A stretch of DNA of 64,000 nucleotides from Rhodeus uyekii (GCA_037043235.1 JAWRVZ010000468.1:176016-240015); one strand, 5' to 3'. Counted from the first letter of the stretch, positions 11,640 through 22,844 are shown. The notes: generated from the letters alone by a model not told the origin. Translations and numbers: made by a program.

Positions 11640-12475
11640 AAACTACAGTGGAGTTCACTTATTTCGACTCACGGTTAACTCGCCAATCCTATTATGTCAA
11701 CGTTTTTGAAGTGGAACCGCCAAACTCCCTATTTTTCTCAGCATTTTCTTGTGTGTTATGTCGATTCTTTTATGTCGCTGAACCCTAATATCTCAAGCAC
11801 AAAAGAGGGACAAATTCACATGGTTATCGCGTGACTAAGCGTACCTAGTACCGAGTTTGCGTTGCACGTGGATCGCACGTGAATCTCCTTCACTCACAGT
11901 GCTGTGCAGCCAGAAGCGGTGAAAACCGATGATATCGTGGAGACAGCACAAGAGTTAACCGTCACTGTCCCGGAATTCCAAGATTACATAGACGTCGACA
12001 AAGACGTCGTTACTGATGGCGTGATCACTGATGACAACATTGAATCAAGTGTGAAGTCAGTACAGGCAAGAACGTCTGCATGCGGCAATGACAATGAAGA
12101 TGAAGAAGATGCGGATGAAAAATTTGGAACCAATTCCTTCTGTCAGTGAGATGTTTGAAATGCTACAGAAAATTTGAGGGTATGGTTCTTTTGTAGGAGA
12201 TGAAACTGAAACAGCATAAACAATATCGAAGAATTTGTTTTCAAGCAGACAGTTAAACGCAAAAAGCAACAACGCATTTTACACTTCGTGAAGAAACAAA
12301 AGTAACCGCGTTAAACTATTTTTTGTAGAGATTGTTTTCTGTTTGGACAGAACTGCTTTTTGTAAAAACTAACTACTGTACATCCCGCACGTTTTTTGGT
12401 GATTTTGTGAGCAATCTTTGTGTTTGCATTGTAGGAGAATATAATTAAAGGTTTGTATCAAGAATCGAATGTGGT
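11640..12475 (+). mobile_element. pogo/Tigger-like DNA transposon remnant
   Basis: The 5' part (cagtggagttcacttatttcgactc) resembles the cag-t-gaa-tt-cgac ends of pogo/Tigger elements. At 11904-12149 an acidic frame reads VTVPEFQDYIDVDKDVVTDG then ITDDNIESSV and a run of Asp/Glu, like the C-terminal tail of Tigger transposases. The DDE core is absent. Similarity is by eye and moderate. Confidence 0.5.
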
Positions 12476-13143
12476 TTTTATTGTGGTGGTATTACATTAT
12501 TTTGGATTATCGCTTGTGAATGTTATCTGCCTGTCTTGACTTCCCGACCTGGATTATCGTACCTGATTCTGTCTGTTTACAGATATCACGTAACTTTGGC
12601 AGTTTGATACACACTCTGATTTATTGATCCGAAAGCAAAATATTCAAAACCACCCATCATTAGTGCATCTGTTCTTGTTATCTTTTCCCCACGAGTTATA
12701 AGTGGAGAACAGAGGATAATATTTTTAACATAAGGGATAGGGTTATTTTGAGCCTACGAACAACAACATAATTAAAGATAAAAGAAAATGCATCATATTA
12801 CCCCTTTAAATTAATGTTTGTATTGTGTGTCCGGATTAAATAAAAAGTAATACCTCTCCTTCCATGGAAGGAAATAACAATAAACCTAATCCTTTTACAA
12901 ATTAAAATTAAAGGAATTAAGACGAATCGTTCAGTACGAGTAAATGATGATAATTTTCATTTTGGGGTTTTTAGATCTCTGCATCATAAAGTAGGATGAG
13001 GGTTGCTTAAATATACTGAGATAAATCTCTGAAACACCCCAGTGTTTCTAGACTTTTAATAAAGAAGCAGCAGAACAAATGCACCATATTTTCTTGTTGA
13101 ACATAAAATATTATCTTAAGAAAACTGAAATTAGCAAGTGTAC
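12476..13143. other. Gene-free stretch where the last NXPE exon was expected
   Basis: I searched the minus strand for the C-terminal NXPE block (Asp-Ala-Trp region and Asn/Asp-His-Pro motif) that should follow exon 7 and found nothing convincing. The DNA is AT-rich with no recognised repeat. Confidence 0.5.
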
Positions 13144-13481
13144 CTTTGCATGTGCAGTGTTTCCATTCTTGATGATGACGGTGGTCTCTGGTGCACGACT
13201 CAGCAATGCAACAACAGACTGACGGATTTTGGCCACTTTATGCACGTAAAATGTTAGTGGGTGAAAAACCATGTGCGCAGATATTGTAAACAAAAAGACT
13301 GCTTGAGGACCACCATCTATTCCATCAATATAATTGTCAATAGAATACAAGTCGGTCATGACCATCTTAATAAATCGTAAAGGAACACCGTGTGGCCTCC
13401 AGTGAACGAAGATGTTATTTTCCAACTCTACAGCCATATGGGGTCCACAAAGAAAAGGTTTTTGGTCCATTCTTTTCATGC
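13144..13481 (-). CDS. NXPE family member 3-like, copy B, exon 7
   Basis: A 338-nt exon with acceptor tgttttag at 13482-83 and donor gtacac below 13144. It enters in phase 1, exactly as exon 6 leaves, and exits in phase 0. The translation has GPHMAVELENNIFVHWRPHG, PLRFIKMVMTDLYSIDNYID, GGPQAVFLFTISAHM and a segment with VHKVAKIRQSVVALLSRAP and ETTVIIKNGNT. This is the second half of the NXPE PC-esterase domain. The catalytic C-terminal part (Asp/His) should be in one more exon, which I did not find. The ERV lies about 950 bp upstream in the preceding intron, in antisense orientation. Confidence 0.85.
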
Positions 13482-13599
13482 CTAAAACATATAAGTGAAA
13501 CTAACGTAAGAACAATTTGTTTATTCTTTTATCATATAGCTTTACAAAATTGCTTTTTGTTTTACTCGGCGGCTTCCTAAATTGTATGGGCAGTTGAAG

Positions 13600-14240
13600 G
13601 CCTAAATCACCCATAAATTAAAATTGTCAACACAATCTAACCTTCATGTCAATATAAACCCAGCAGACCTACGATCATGTTTGGAACACAAATGAAGAAC
13701 TGTTGATGACATCTGAGAGATTTTTGTTCCTCTATCGAGAGCTATGCAAATATCACATTCATAAAATCCTTATCATTTGAGTGGTTTGGTCCACATTTTC
13801 TGTAGAGACATGTTTACATGATTAAAATATTGAATTTAGGCTTTTATTTACAGATAAACATTGATCAGTGATCCTAACACACAAAACTTGGTGAATGAAA
13901 ACAAACCTCATTGGTTTTTCCGGAAGCTCAAATACGCTGTGTAACACGAGAATGAACCTGATTGGTTCTCACACGTCAAGCAAGCATGCTAACATACCTT
14001 GTGTCCATTTATGTTGAATCTTTATATCTGAAAAAATGCCTAAATTCAATCTGTTCATCTTACAAAGCGAAATATGTCTTCCGAAATTTGGAATAAACCA
14101 CTTGATTCATATGAATGGTTTCATGATTGATTTATGATTTATTTAACTTTTTGAAGCATCAAAGTTGTCTGAAATCTCTCAGATTTCATTAATAATATAA
14201 TTTTGTTCTGAAAATGAGCAAAAATATATTTTGCCAAATA
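13600..14240. repeat. Repeat with long imperfect inverted arms
   Basis: The left part (about 13680-13830, with gatgacatctgagagattt) and the right part (about 14090-14235, with gaaatctctcagatttcat) are inverted relatives. The same words occur singly at 8220-8450. This looks like a non-autonomous DNA element with long terminal inverted repeats. It has no gene. Confidence 0.5.
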
Positions 14241-14434
14241 TTTCAATAATCTTTGTCCATTTAATAAGTTTCATTTATATCCAAAACAATATTTGACACC
14301 GTTGACTGTTATTGTATTGTATTAAATATCAAACTAAGTAGCATCTGCAATCTAATTTTGGCATAAGCTTTTCACAGAACTAATGTCACTTTTACAACAT
14401 TTTGGTGTTAACATTTTGCAAGTTTAAAACCTGA

Positions 14435-14932
14435 TGTGATGGAAATTCTACCCATGGTTTATTTCATGATTATATTCTACTCTTCTATATACTAAGTTTT
14501 GATATTAGTGAGTAGTAGCTGACCCTTCTGTTTAGTGGAACTAGTGTGAAAGAGATCTAATTGTATGCATATGGTAACTACAGGCCACCATGGGTTTATG
14601 TGTAATGCAGATGGGGTTTCTTTGAGTTCAAAGGGTCAAGCTTTCACTTTTAACTAATAGTCTGTCTAAATAGTGCGGGATAAGAAGAGTTGTGTTTAAA
14701 GGCGTGAGGAGACTAATTTTCGCCTCAGGGGGAGGAAAAGTCTGTGTTGACCTTCAAGGTCAGGGAAGGTATAAATGTTGAAGCTGCCTGCTTTCCTTTG
14801 TCACACTCTGCAGGGCAGCTTCGGATGTCTGTATGACTGTGTCCTTTCTTTGCAAAGAAATAAACCTTTTAAATTCACAATTGGGTTATTTTGTCTCTTA
14901 CTCAGAACTAGTGAAAGATTTTTGCCACCACA
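14435..14932 (+). repeat. ERV 5' LTR
   Basis: 498 bp from tgtgatgg to ccaccaca. A TATA-like ggtataaatg lies near 14768-14777 and an AATAAA signal at 14859-14864, giving a plausible U3-R-U5 order. Differences from the 3' LTR seen by eye: two neighbouring bases near 14607 (gatggggt against gacagggt) and one near 14734 (ggaaaag against ggggaaag context). Confidence 0.95.
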
Positions 14933-14935
14933 ATT

Positions 14936-14954
14936 TGGCGCTGCGAGCAGGGTT
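14936..14954 (+). other. Retroviral primer-binding site, tRNA-Ser(UGA)-like
   Basis: The bases tggcgctgcgagcagggtt start three nucleotides after the LTR. They match the complement of the 3' end of vertebrate tRNA-Ser(UGA) with CCA at 18 of 19 positions, by recall of the tRNA. This would be the minus-strand primer. Confidence 0.6.
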
Positions 14955-15344
14955 CCTTGGATGTGTCTTCTGGACCCGGAGCGGACGGTGACTGGCCATC
15001 CTGGATCAAACAGGTTCAGCCCTACCTCGCAAAGGTTGAGAGAGAGGGGCCGACCGCGGGGGTCTAGGGGACACACCACTGGAACCAGAAAAGAACAGAA
15101 GTGGCATGGAGTTTGGTCTGGTAAGAGACAAATCAGTTTATTTAATAAATTTGTGAATTTTGAAAAGGATAGAATACCGGTAGGGAAAGATCTGTGATTT
15201 TTGTTCTCTGTGGCAAGAGCTGCTGAGGCAGTAAAATTCGAGAAAGAGTCTCGTCCTGTCCAATACAGGGTAAAATTGGTCTCTCTGGAGAAGTCCGGAG
15301 TTATATAGACGCGTCGAAATTTGAAAGAGAAGAGAACAGAAATC

Positions 15345-15974
15345 ATGGGGAAATCCCAGAGTAAAATTGATCGATATGATACCCCAGTATATGGCCAAAT
15401 GAGAAGGGTGTATGGGAAAAAGTGTATGATTGCTATTGCGGAATTAATCAAATATCATGAGTTTCCCAGAGAGGGAACTTTAAGCATTCACAGACTTAAT
15501 GTGATAAAGAGATCTGTTGAAACTGGGTCCCCAAAACAAAAAGGTTGTTGTGGAAAACATGTGTGTGTGAACTGTGGACCAGCAATAGAATGCTGGATAG
15601 AGAAAGCAGAGCGTAGGGAAAGGAAAGCAATGCTGAAAGAATTACCGGGTGAAAAGGGAAAAAAGGTGGGAGAAGAAAAAGAGGTTGAGGCAGGAAATGA
15701 GGGAAGACCTACTGCACCAACACCAACACCATCTAATCTATTCTCCGGGTCGAACCCTCTTTCGGGGTTTAATCCTTTTTATGAATGTAACCCTGTTTCT
15801 GCTCTTTCTGTTCCAACACAACCCAAATCTCTGTACCCTGTGGCTGAGCTAAACGTGCTGAGAGCAGATCTAGATCTCGACTGCTCTCCGCCGAGACGAC
15901 CAGCACCAGTCCAGCAAGCGCCGAGACGACCAGCACTAACAGTTAAGACAGTCCACCCACCACACAGGAGCTGA
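15345..15974 (+). pseudogene. ERV gag, matrix region
   Basis: Starts at an ATG giving MGKSQSKIDRYD, with Gly-2 and basic residues as in N-myristoylated retroviral matrix proteins. A CGKHVCVNCGPAIECW segment and a proline-rich linker (PTPTPSNLF, PPRRPAPVQQ) follow. The frame stops at 15974 and the capsid continues in another frame, so at least one frameshift splits gag near 15900-15970. The protein would form the membrane-binding part of the particle. Confidence 0.75.
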
Positions 15975-16700
15975 GAAGACTGTTGTCCGTGAAACTCGGA
16001 GAAAGAGACTGGCACAAAGTGAGTAATAAACTGCCTGCAACGAACGAAAGGAAGAAACATCCGGACTGGGATCATGCGCTAAACACAGCATACTGGAAAG
16101 CCATTGAGTTGGCTAAAGCTTTGAAAACTGCCTTCCCAGCGATAATTGACACTGCAAAGGTAAGCAGTTGCCACCAGGGCATCGACGAATCTGTTGAAAA
16201 CTATTATGCTCGATTGTGTGATGTTTTCAGCAAACACAGCGGCATGGAAGAGCCGAAAGACAGAGGAGCACATGCGGGCGTCTGGGAATGTCATCTGAGG
16301 ACCAATTTCCTGAGTGGACTGAAACCAGAGCTCGCAAGGAAGGTAAAAGATCAGTGCATCGACTGGCGAGTCGGACGGATTGAGTCTGTGCTGAGTTATG
16401 CGCAACATGCACAAGACCAACAGCGGGAGGAAGAACAACGGCAGGAGAAGAAGGAGAAAAGAAAAGACAAAGAACTACAACTGGCCTTTATTCAAGGGAG
16501 ATCGCAAGGCCGTAATTACAACAATCAACGAATGAATCAAGCAGCAGGCAAGCAGACAGGCAAGAGAAAAGGCAAAGGAAGAGGAAAAGGATGCTGGATT
16601 TGCAAGACGGACGATCACGAATAAAGAAACTGCTCCAGGTGTAGACTGTGCAAAGAAGATGGACATTAGGCGAGTGACTGCAAAAATAGCACAAGAGCGG
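15940..16700 (+). pseudogene. ERV gag, capsid and nucleocapsid
   Basis: The frame has ELRRLLSVKLGERDWHKVSN, SVENYYARLCDVFSKHSG, LRTNFLSGLKPELARKVKDQ (capsid C-terminal domain style), a Lys/Glu/Gln-rich stretch and a basic region before a zinc knuckle CWICKTDDHE. A stop interrupts that knuckle at 16622. A second knuckle-like CRLCKEDGH follows, also followed by a stop. Zinc knuckles bind the genomic RNA. It is clearly gag but no longer open. Confidence 0.8.
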
Positions 16701-16777
16701 ACTGAGAGGACGGAGAGCAGGAAGGAGGGGTTCTGGGAGCGCTGCCAAGGGCTACAGATAAGGGAAGTGTACATTCT

Positions 16778-17110
16778 TTGATATCACACACACACACATA
16801 CACTGACTCTGCTGTCTGCAATGAAAGATTTGCTTGCAATGTTTCTTTCCTATCCAATGATTGGCTGATGTATAGGGAAGAAAGTTTTTTAACATTACCA
16901 AAGTATCCTCTGTTGAAAGAGGAGACACGGGTTGAGCTAATGGTAGATAGCGGAGCTACTAGAAGTGTTTTACGACCATGTGATTTGCAGTGTTCACCGC
17001 GGATGTCTAGTGATACCAGCATGAGTGTGACTGCTACAGGACAAAGTGTTGTTAACAGATTCACTGTACCTCTAAATTGTGCGACAGTCAGAGACTTCGA
17101 ATGGGATTAA
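16778..17110 (+). pseudogene. ERV aspartyl protease
   Basis: Contains LMVDSGATRSVL, the catalytic Asp-Ser-Gly motif of retroviral proteases, at about 16940-16970. A short domain follows up to the stop at 17110. The flap and C-terminal part are poorly preserved. It is the maturation protease, broken by frameshifts on both sides. Confidence 0.8.
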
Positions 17111-17265
17111 TCAATTTGTTAAAGAGTAAAGGGTTTAAAAATGCTAATATAAGGGACTTCTGCTGAATTACACTGCACATCACATGTCGTAGTCAATAGA
17201 GACACAAATTATGAGAAAGAATGGTTGCTAGAACCAAACAATGACACTTTGAATTTCAAAAAAAT

Positions 17266-18175
17266 ATGTTCTGTAATGATCATATGTGTGCTTTATCTGT
17301 AAGCTTGACAGAGCAACAAGCACCTCTCTATCTTGTAGCTGGATCAGTCCCACATGTGTCTTTGGCTAAAGATACACAGCAAACGTGGGCTGAGTTAGGG
17401 CCTTTTGTGAAAACTTGTGTGGAATCTGATGATTGGATGGATGTGGGGCAGGGCATAGAGCTTAACAAAGTTTTGAACGCATACTCTGAATGTTGTGATG
17501 AAAAAGCACAGGCTGTGAAAGTTGTTGTTCCCCTTGAAGATAGCGCTGAAACGAGAACTGCTGCACTGATGACATTAGGGTGGAGGACATTCATCCAGCC
17601 CTGAACATGGTACCTTCAAAATTATGGGCAAAACACAAATATGATGTGGGTTTGATTGCGGGTTGTGAACCAGTTACTATTGTTCCAAAGTCTGATTATA
17701 GACCATGTCAACAACAGTATCCTCTGAAGAAAGAGACAGTGCTTGGAATCACGCCAGTGTTCCAATCACTGCTGAAGGAGGGTATTATTGTACCATGCAG
17801 CGATTCTCCAGTGCGAACGCCTATCTTCCCTGTAAAGAAAATAATAGATAAGGGACAGCTCACAGAGTGTCGTTTTGTTCAAGATTTAAATGCTGTTAAT
17901 GCTGCGATCAGATCCAGAGCAACAAATGTGCCAAACTCTCAAACTACCATTCTGTTTCAAATTCCACAGAATGCGTTGAGGTTTTTAGGTTTAGATTGGG
18001 CACTGAGTCCTGAACCTCTGACTCTGACCCCAGCCACAGCTCTTTACTATATGTTGATAATCTTTTAATTTGTGCATGTGATGAACTAACATGTGTGTCT
18101 GACAGTGTTGCCCTCCTGAAACATTTAGTGAAAGAGGGTCACAAGGTCAGTCGGTCTAAGATGGAGTTTGTGTAA
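17266..18175 (+). pseudogene. ERV reverse transcriptase, internally deleted
   Basis: Two overlapping frames (17266-17604 and 17580-18068) carry the pre-RT region and the RT fingers: QQYPLKKETVLGITPVFQSL, LLKEGIIVPCSDSPVRTPIF and CRFVQDLNAVN. Most of the palm is then missing, and the sequence jumps to a polymerase active-site segment in another frame at about 18045-18170 (LYVDNLLICACDEL, then HLVKEGHKVSRSKMEF). The active site reads YVDN, not YVDD. Both the deletion and this substitution would abolish activity. Confidence 0.8.
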
Positions 18176-19225
18176 CAGGAAGTGACCTTGTCCCTAATGC
18201 CAACATGACATTGTATGGCATGGCGTTGAGCCATGTTATAACGCCAAACAGTAAATCTCTGTCTGACAAAGAGCTATCAGAGAAGTAAAAAAAGACACAC
18301 GATTTAAATTCTGGGGATGTGTTAATATTGGAAAAACAGTTATTCCAAATTATGCTATTGTGGAAAATCATGTAAGAGCATTGACTGTGAAAAAAAACAA
18401 AACGGGTTAATATTATAAGACGAATTAACATGGTCTGTTGAGAAAAGCATTTGTCTTTGAGGGAGAGACTGTTTCAGTGGAATGGCACCCTGTTATCGCA
18501 ATGATAATGAACCAAAACAACCTAACTAACTGTTCTAAAAACAAATGATGATTCATGTCTGAGTGTGTGTGAGTGACTGCACTTTATGTTTTGTATGTCC
18601 AAATAGTGTCATTAACCTCTGGAATGAGTGTTTTATCATAACAGATGGTTAAAGTGAAGTGACAAACTTTACAGAAGCCGATAATTCTGATTGGATCTGA
18701 TGAAAAGACGATATAGAACATGGGACGAGACTGATTATCCAGCTCTGTCTGCTAGTGGTAAATATGACTAGTTAATTTCAGTTATTCTCTGGATTAGTTT
18801 AAATAATTGTGTAAATTGAAATTGAGAAGCTGAAGATTGCCGTCCATTATGGGTTTAAAACCCTTGTCTAAATTCAACTGAGGGTCTAAATTTAAATACT
18901 ATCAACTATGAGTGATCCGAGTGTTATAGACTTGACGTTAGAGAAAATGACGGCAGAGAAAGAGTGACACATTGGCTAAAGTCACCCTCCAAATTATCCA
19001 GAGAGCACCCTCACATCTATGAAAGGCCAGTGGTCGAACAAAGGAGAAAGTTTTATTTATTTTAATGCATTAAATGGATGCATGACATTAGATAAACCTG
19101 GCGACAGATTGAGAACTGTGGCATTAAGAGAATTTGTGAGTTGAGATTATGATTTGACGTTGTTTGTCTGGATGCCCTTGATCAAGTCTGTACACCAAGA
19201 CCTGACTTGACGGACGCACCACTAG
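18176..19225 (+). other. ERV interior, degraded; contains shared repeat
   Basis: This is the region between RT and RNase H (connection domain), too damaged to translate. 18967-19099 matches 300-432 of the window. Confidence 0.5.
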
Positions 19226-19420
19226 ATAACTGTGAAAATGTTTTGTTTGAAGATGGCTCTGCCTCTAGAGACAAAACAACAGGCCACAATCGAGCAGGCT
19301 ATGCTGTGACGACTGTTTGACGTGCTAGCTTCAGGGCCATTGACCTCGAACTACTCGCCGACAGCAGAGCTTGTGACCTTAACCAAAGTGTGCAAATTAA
19401 TGGAAGACAAATATATGATG
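19226..19420 (+). pseudogene. ERV RNase H remnant
   Basis: The translation has ENVLFEDGSASRDKTTGHN followed by RAGYAVTT, the first catalytic Asp strand of a retroviral RNase H. A stop follows, then AIDLELLADSRACDLNQS resembling the next helix. Short and broken. Confidence 0.65.
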
Positions 19421-19729
19421 ATTTAGATGGATTTTAGTTATTCTTTTAGGGTGATGTATGACTTTGGGGCTATATGGAAACACTGGGAACAGTTTTATTT
19501 TATTTAATATTATTTGATGGTTGACCCATTCTTCATGCTCAAATAGGGTCAAATTTGATAGGTTTTAAATGCGCTGCGCACACTAACACAAAATACTTTA
19601 TTTCTACAGGTAAAACAGAGCAGACAATGGATGAGGAATTCAACATGTTAACTAAAACTAACCTTTTAAAGACTCTTTCCACTCTTTAAAGACAATGCCT
19701 TTTTCAACAGAAGGAGAGAGAAAGCCGTT

Positions 19730-20280
19730 TTGAGGAGATCCGGCTGTAATATTAAAGAGAGCGTTCGGTTGATGGCAAAACACTGTTTATCCCAAAGAAT
19801 TGTTCAAACATTATGCTAAATTGACACATGGGTTAGACCATGTATCAAAAGGAGGAATGGGACAATTAATAATACAGTTAACCAATTTGTGGATAAAAAA
19901 GAAAGAAAAAGGCCAGAACAATTCTGAGCCCATTTGAGATATTAGTTGGAAGAACCCCATTAATTATTGAAGGGAGCAAGAAACAGGTGCCATCATCCGA
20001 ATCGTGAACTGTGATTGTTGAACTGTCGTAAAGAAATGTATTTTCTGCTGGCTAACATTTTTGTGCAGGTAAAAGCAGCTCAGGGAAAGACAGCTGAGAC
20101 CCCGCTCCAGGACCTCAGACCAAGATAAAGGATCTGAGGAGAAAGAGCAGGAAGGCAAAGAGGTGGATGGGCCCGTTTCAAGTGCTACTGACGACGCACA
20201 CGACTGTGAAGGTCGCAGAGTGGGTTAAAGCTAGCCATTGCAAGAGCCACCTGCAGAGGGAGAAGGGGAATCGAAGGAGT
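19730..20280 (+). pseudogene. ERV integrase remnants
   Basis: Three scraps in order: a HHCC-type segment (PKELFKHYAKLTHGLDHVSK then GGMGQLI) at about 19790-19875, ILSPFEILVGRTP at about 19922-19960, and a C-terminal WMGPFQVLLTTHTTVKVAEW then ASHCKSH at about 20165-20250. The DDE core between them is missing. It is non-functional. Confidence 0.7.
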
Positions 20281-20340
20281 AGAAACCACAGATTTCAATA
20301 ACAGCTTGTCTACGTCTCACACAGACTTCACTTCTGTTAT

Positions 20341-22058
20341 CTAAACAAGCAAGGACGTCCCGGAGGAGGAATCAAAGTCAAAACAGCCAGAATGGTGGGA
20401 ATCAAGATAACCGAAATGGATGCCGCACCGAGACCTTGGCACCCGTTCAGACACCCAGGGCTGTGCGGCCTGAGAGGCACCACATGTATTCTGACTGTGA
20501 TCAATAATGATCCGTACTATAATTATATATGCAACAGGGGCCATCGATCAGACCAAAGAGACCAACGACACCGCTCTGAGCAGTAACATCTCTGCAGCAA
20601 CAACACACCATCGCGGGAGGAGTCACGCTGGTGGAGGGGTCTGAAGTAAGATTTGAGTGTAATCCCTATGAGAAGAACTGCATTAACTGTATAAAAGTCA
20701 GCTACTGGGCCAGGTATGGCCAAGTGTATTTTTGCAGACACCCCTGTGAATGGTCTGACGTGGTGGCCTACTGGGGCAAACCGAATTATGGGACCGATGA
20801 CAGATTCAGAGTGAGCAAGAAAAGTTGGGCCGAAGACAACAGGAGAGGAATGGTGGTAAAAATGAAAGGGGTAAGATTATCCGACGAGGGAATGTACTAC
20901 TGTGGAATCGACAAACTCGGAACAGATTGGCAACAACACATCTATCTGAAGGTAGGACCAAAGGCTCCCAGCGGGACCTCTGGTTGAACCAGGACATTTG
21001 TCAGGTAAAAACGACTGGCTAGTGGACGGCAAAGAGCAGCAGACTGGCTGTAGTAAATTATGCTGCGTTGAAGTGTCAGGGGAATAAAGCCTGCACACTA
21101 GCCCTGATGCAAAAAGACACTCCCACGTCAAATGTCTAGGATTCTGATTGCCGCATCTGAACTGGAAAAAGGGAGAACACCACAACCAGCAAAAGTCATC
21201 TGCGAGCCTGAGAAAATGAGCAGACCTCTGCGAGTGACACACACAACAGGTGATGTTTGCATTTGTTCAGCAGGACCGAGGATGAATGTGGGATGGTCTA
21301 ACTGCAGGATGAGAATCGATATAAGGAAAGACAACATCATGAACTGTTCAATGATTAACGGGACAAGAACCATCAGTTTCATTTGTCCCTTCAACAAACC
21401 AAACTACACTTCAGCTGCATCGGTCTGGGTATGCCACGAGTGCATAATGGATATGTGCTCTCTGACCCGTGGACGAGCCCATGGACCAACGTGGGGTGGT
21501 CAATCTTCCTTGGAGGAGGAACCGCTGTAGCTATGAACAAGATCAATGGTTTGGCATGGGCTGTGTTAGAAATAGCAAACAGTACAGAGAATGCTTTGGG
21601 TCTGATTAATGATGAACTAGCACAAATCAGAGATGCTGTAACACAGAACAGATTGGTGTTATATATGTTAACTGCTGAGAAAGGAGGGGTATGTAAGATG
21701 TACATCATGCTGTTTTTACATCCCAGATTACAGTAACAATGTAACAAATGTAATTGATCACATGAGGATGGCCGTAAAAGAGCCACCCAAAGTTGATAGC
21801 CAATGGTTCACATGGTTTGCTAACTTGTGGGGAGGATGGGGCTATTGGATTAGTCATACGGTGCTTCCAGTGATAGTGATAGGATTGCTTTTGGTGATAT
21901 GTCTACCATGTGTAATTCAATGTGTTTCAGCATTAGTGCAAAGAACTGTAACCAGTGCAGTTTCGCTTCTAATGTCTGACTATGACAATGAGATTCCTAA
22001 CAAATATCAAATGCAAGATGACGATGAGACCAGTGAGGATTATACTGACATGAATTAA
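20341..22058 (+). pseudogene. ERV envelope gene, frameshifted
   Basis: The env region runs from after the integrase C-terminus to the stop at 22058. A surface part includes an immunoglobulin-like domain (20631-20987). A stop follows, then a Cys-rich segment in the same frame (21132-21400, several N-X-S/T sites). Next is a transmembrane subunit in another frame (21383-21700) with a Gly/Ala-rich hydrophobic start, a heptad helix and a conserved QNR...GGVC segment. It returns to the first frame for the membrane anchor (VLPVIVIGLLLVICLPCVIQ) and an acidic tail ending DYTDMN. At least two frameshifts and one stop make it a pseudogene. Confidence 0.8.
20631..20987 (+). pseudogene. Immunoglobulin V-type (CD300/pIgR-like) domain in ERV env
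   Basis: About 118 codons open in one frame. Ig V hallmarks in order: EGSEVRFECN (B-strand Cys), KVSYWARYG (C-strand Trp), an extra Cys pair in YFCRHPCEW, DRFRVSK (D strand), GMVVKMKGVRLSDEGMYYCG (E and F strands with Asp-x-Gly-x-Tyr-x-Cys), then an HIYLKV G strand. The added Cys pair and the YYCGID ending are those of fish CD300/pIgR-like receptors. It lies inside the provirus between integrase and the transmembrane subunit, so it was probably captured from a host gene as part of the surface protein. It is called a pseudogene because a stop follows at once and env is broken. Confidence 0.75.
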
Positions 22059-22332
22059 TCAAATTATGGTATTTCTATTCTGAATATACGTATTGCTTGC
22101 TTATATCAAAGGGGACTATCCCTGCAAAAACAGCCTTAGCATTTCTTCCTTCACGAATTCAGGAGAGTGATCATTTGTATGAAAATCAGAGATGAAGAGT
22201 ATAAATGTGATGTATTCAAGGAATATCTGAATTTGCATTTTTTATCAAGAAGATTTTTATGTTTTGAACCTTTAATTTCTTTTTGTATCTTTGAATAATA
22301 ATGAAATGATTTTGCAGTTATCAATGAATGAT

Positions 22333-22345
22333 AAAAAGAGGGGAA
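22333..22345 (+). other. ERV polypurine tract
   Basis: The run aaaaagaggggaa lies directly before the 3' LTR, as expected for the plus-strand primer. Confidence 0.85.
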
Positions 22346-22346
22346 T

Positions 22347-22844
22347 TGTGATGGAAATTCTACCCATGGTTTATTTCATGATTATATTCTACTCTTCTAT
22401 ATACTAAGTTTTGATATTAGTGAGTAGTAGCTGACCCTTCTGTTTAGTGGAACTAGTGTGAAAGAGATCTAATTGTATGCATATGGTAACTACAGGCCAC
22501 CATGGGTTTATGTGTAATGCAGACAGGGTTTCTTTGAGTTCAAAGGGTCAAGCTTTCACTTTTAACTAATAGTCTGTCTAAATAGTGCGGGATAAGAAGA
22601 GTTGTGTTTAAAGGCGTGAGGAGACTAATTTTCGCCTCAGGGGGAGGGAAAGTCTGTGTTGACCTTCAAGGTCAGGGAAGGTATAAATGTTGAAGCTGCC
22701 TGCTTTCCTTTGTCACACTCTGCAGGGCAGCTTCGGATGTCTGTATGACTGTGTCCTTTCTTTGCAAAGAAATAAACCTTTTAAATTCACAATTGGGTTA
22801 TTTTGTCTCTTACTCAGAACTAGTGAAAGATTTTTGCCACCACA
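22347..22844 (+). repeat. ERV 3' LTR
   Basis: 498 bp, the same length and ends as the 5' LTR, with about three mismatches. It is followed by cctga, the second copy of the target duplication. Confidence 0.95.

Larger units (their letters stand above)
14435..22844 (+). mobile_element. Endogenous retrovirus, complete LTR to LTR
   Basis: An 8,410-bp provirus on the plus strand. It is bounded by two 498-bp LTRs (TG...CA) and a 5-bp target duplication CCTGA at 14430-14434 and 22845-22849. Order: LTR, primer-binding site, gag, protease, RT, RNase H, integrase, env, polypurine tract, LTR. Every gene has stops, frameshifts or deletions. RT palm and integrase core are largely missing, so the copy is defective. 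The LTRs differ at only about three positions, so insertion was recent and the damage may predate it. It lies antisense in intron 6 of NXPE copy B. gag starts MGKSQSK (N-myristoylation type) and env has a gamma-type transmembrane subunit, suggesting a class I (gamma/epsilon-like) virus. Confidence 0.93.

Noticed and set aside
14801..15451. 216-codon minus-strand frame over the ERV 5' LTR and leader
   Set aside because: It runs antisense across LTR, primer site and gag leader with no recognisable domain; it is a chance frame.
20631..20987. Ig domain as a stand-alone host gene
   Set aside because: It lies wholly inside the provirus between integrase and the transmembrane subunit, and no host splice structure surrounds it. 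Capture by env is the simpler reading.
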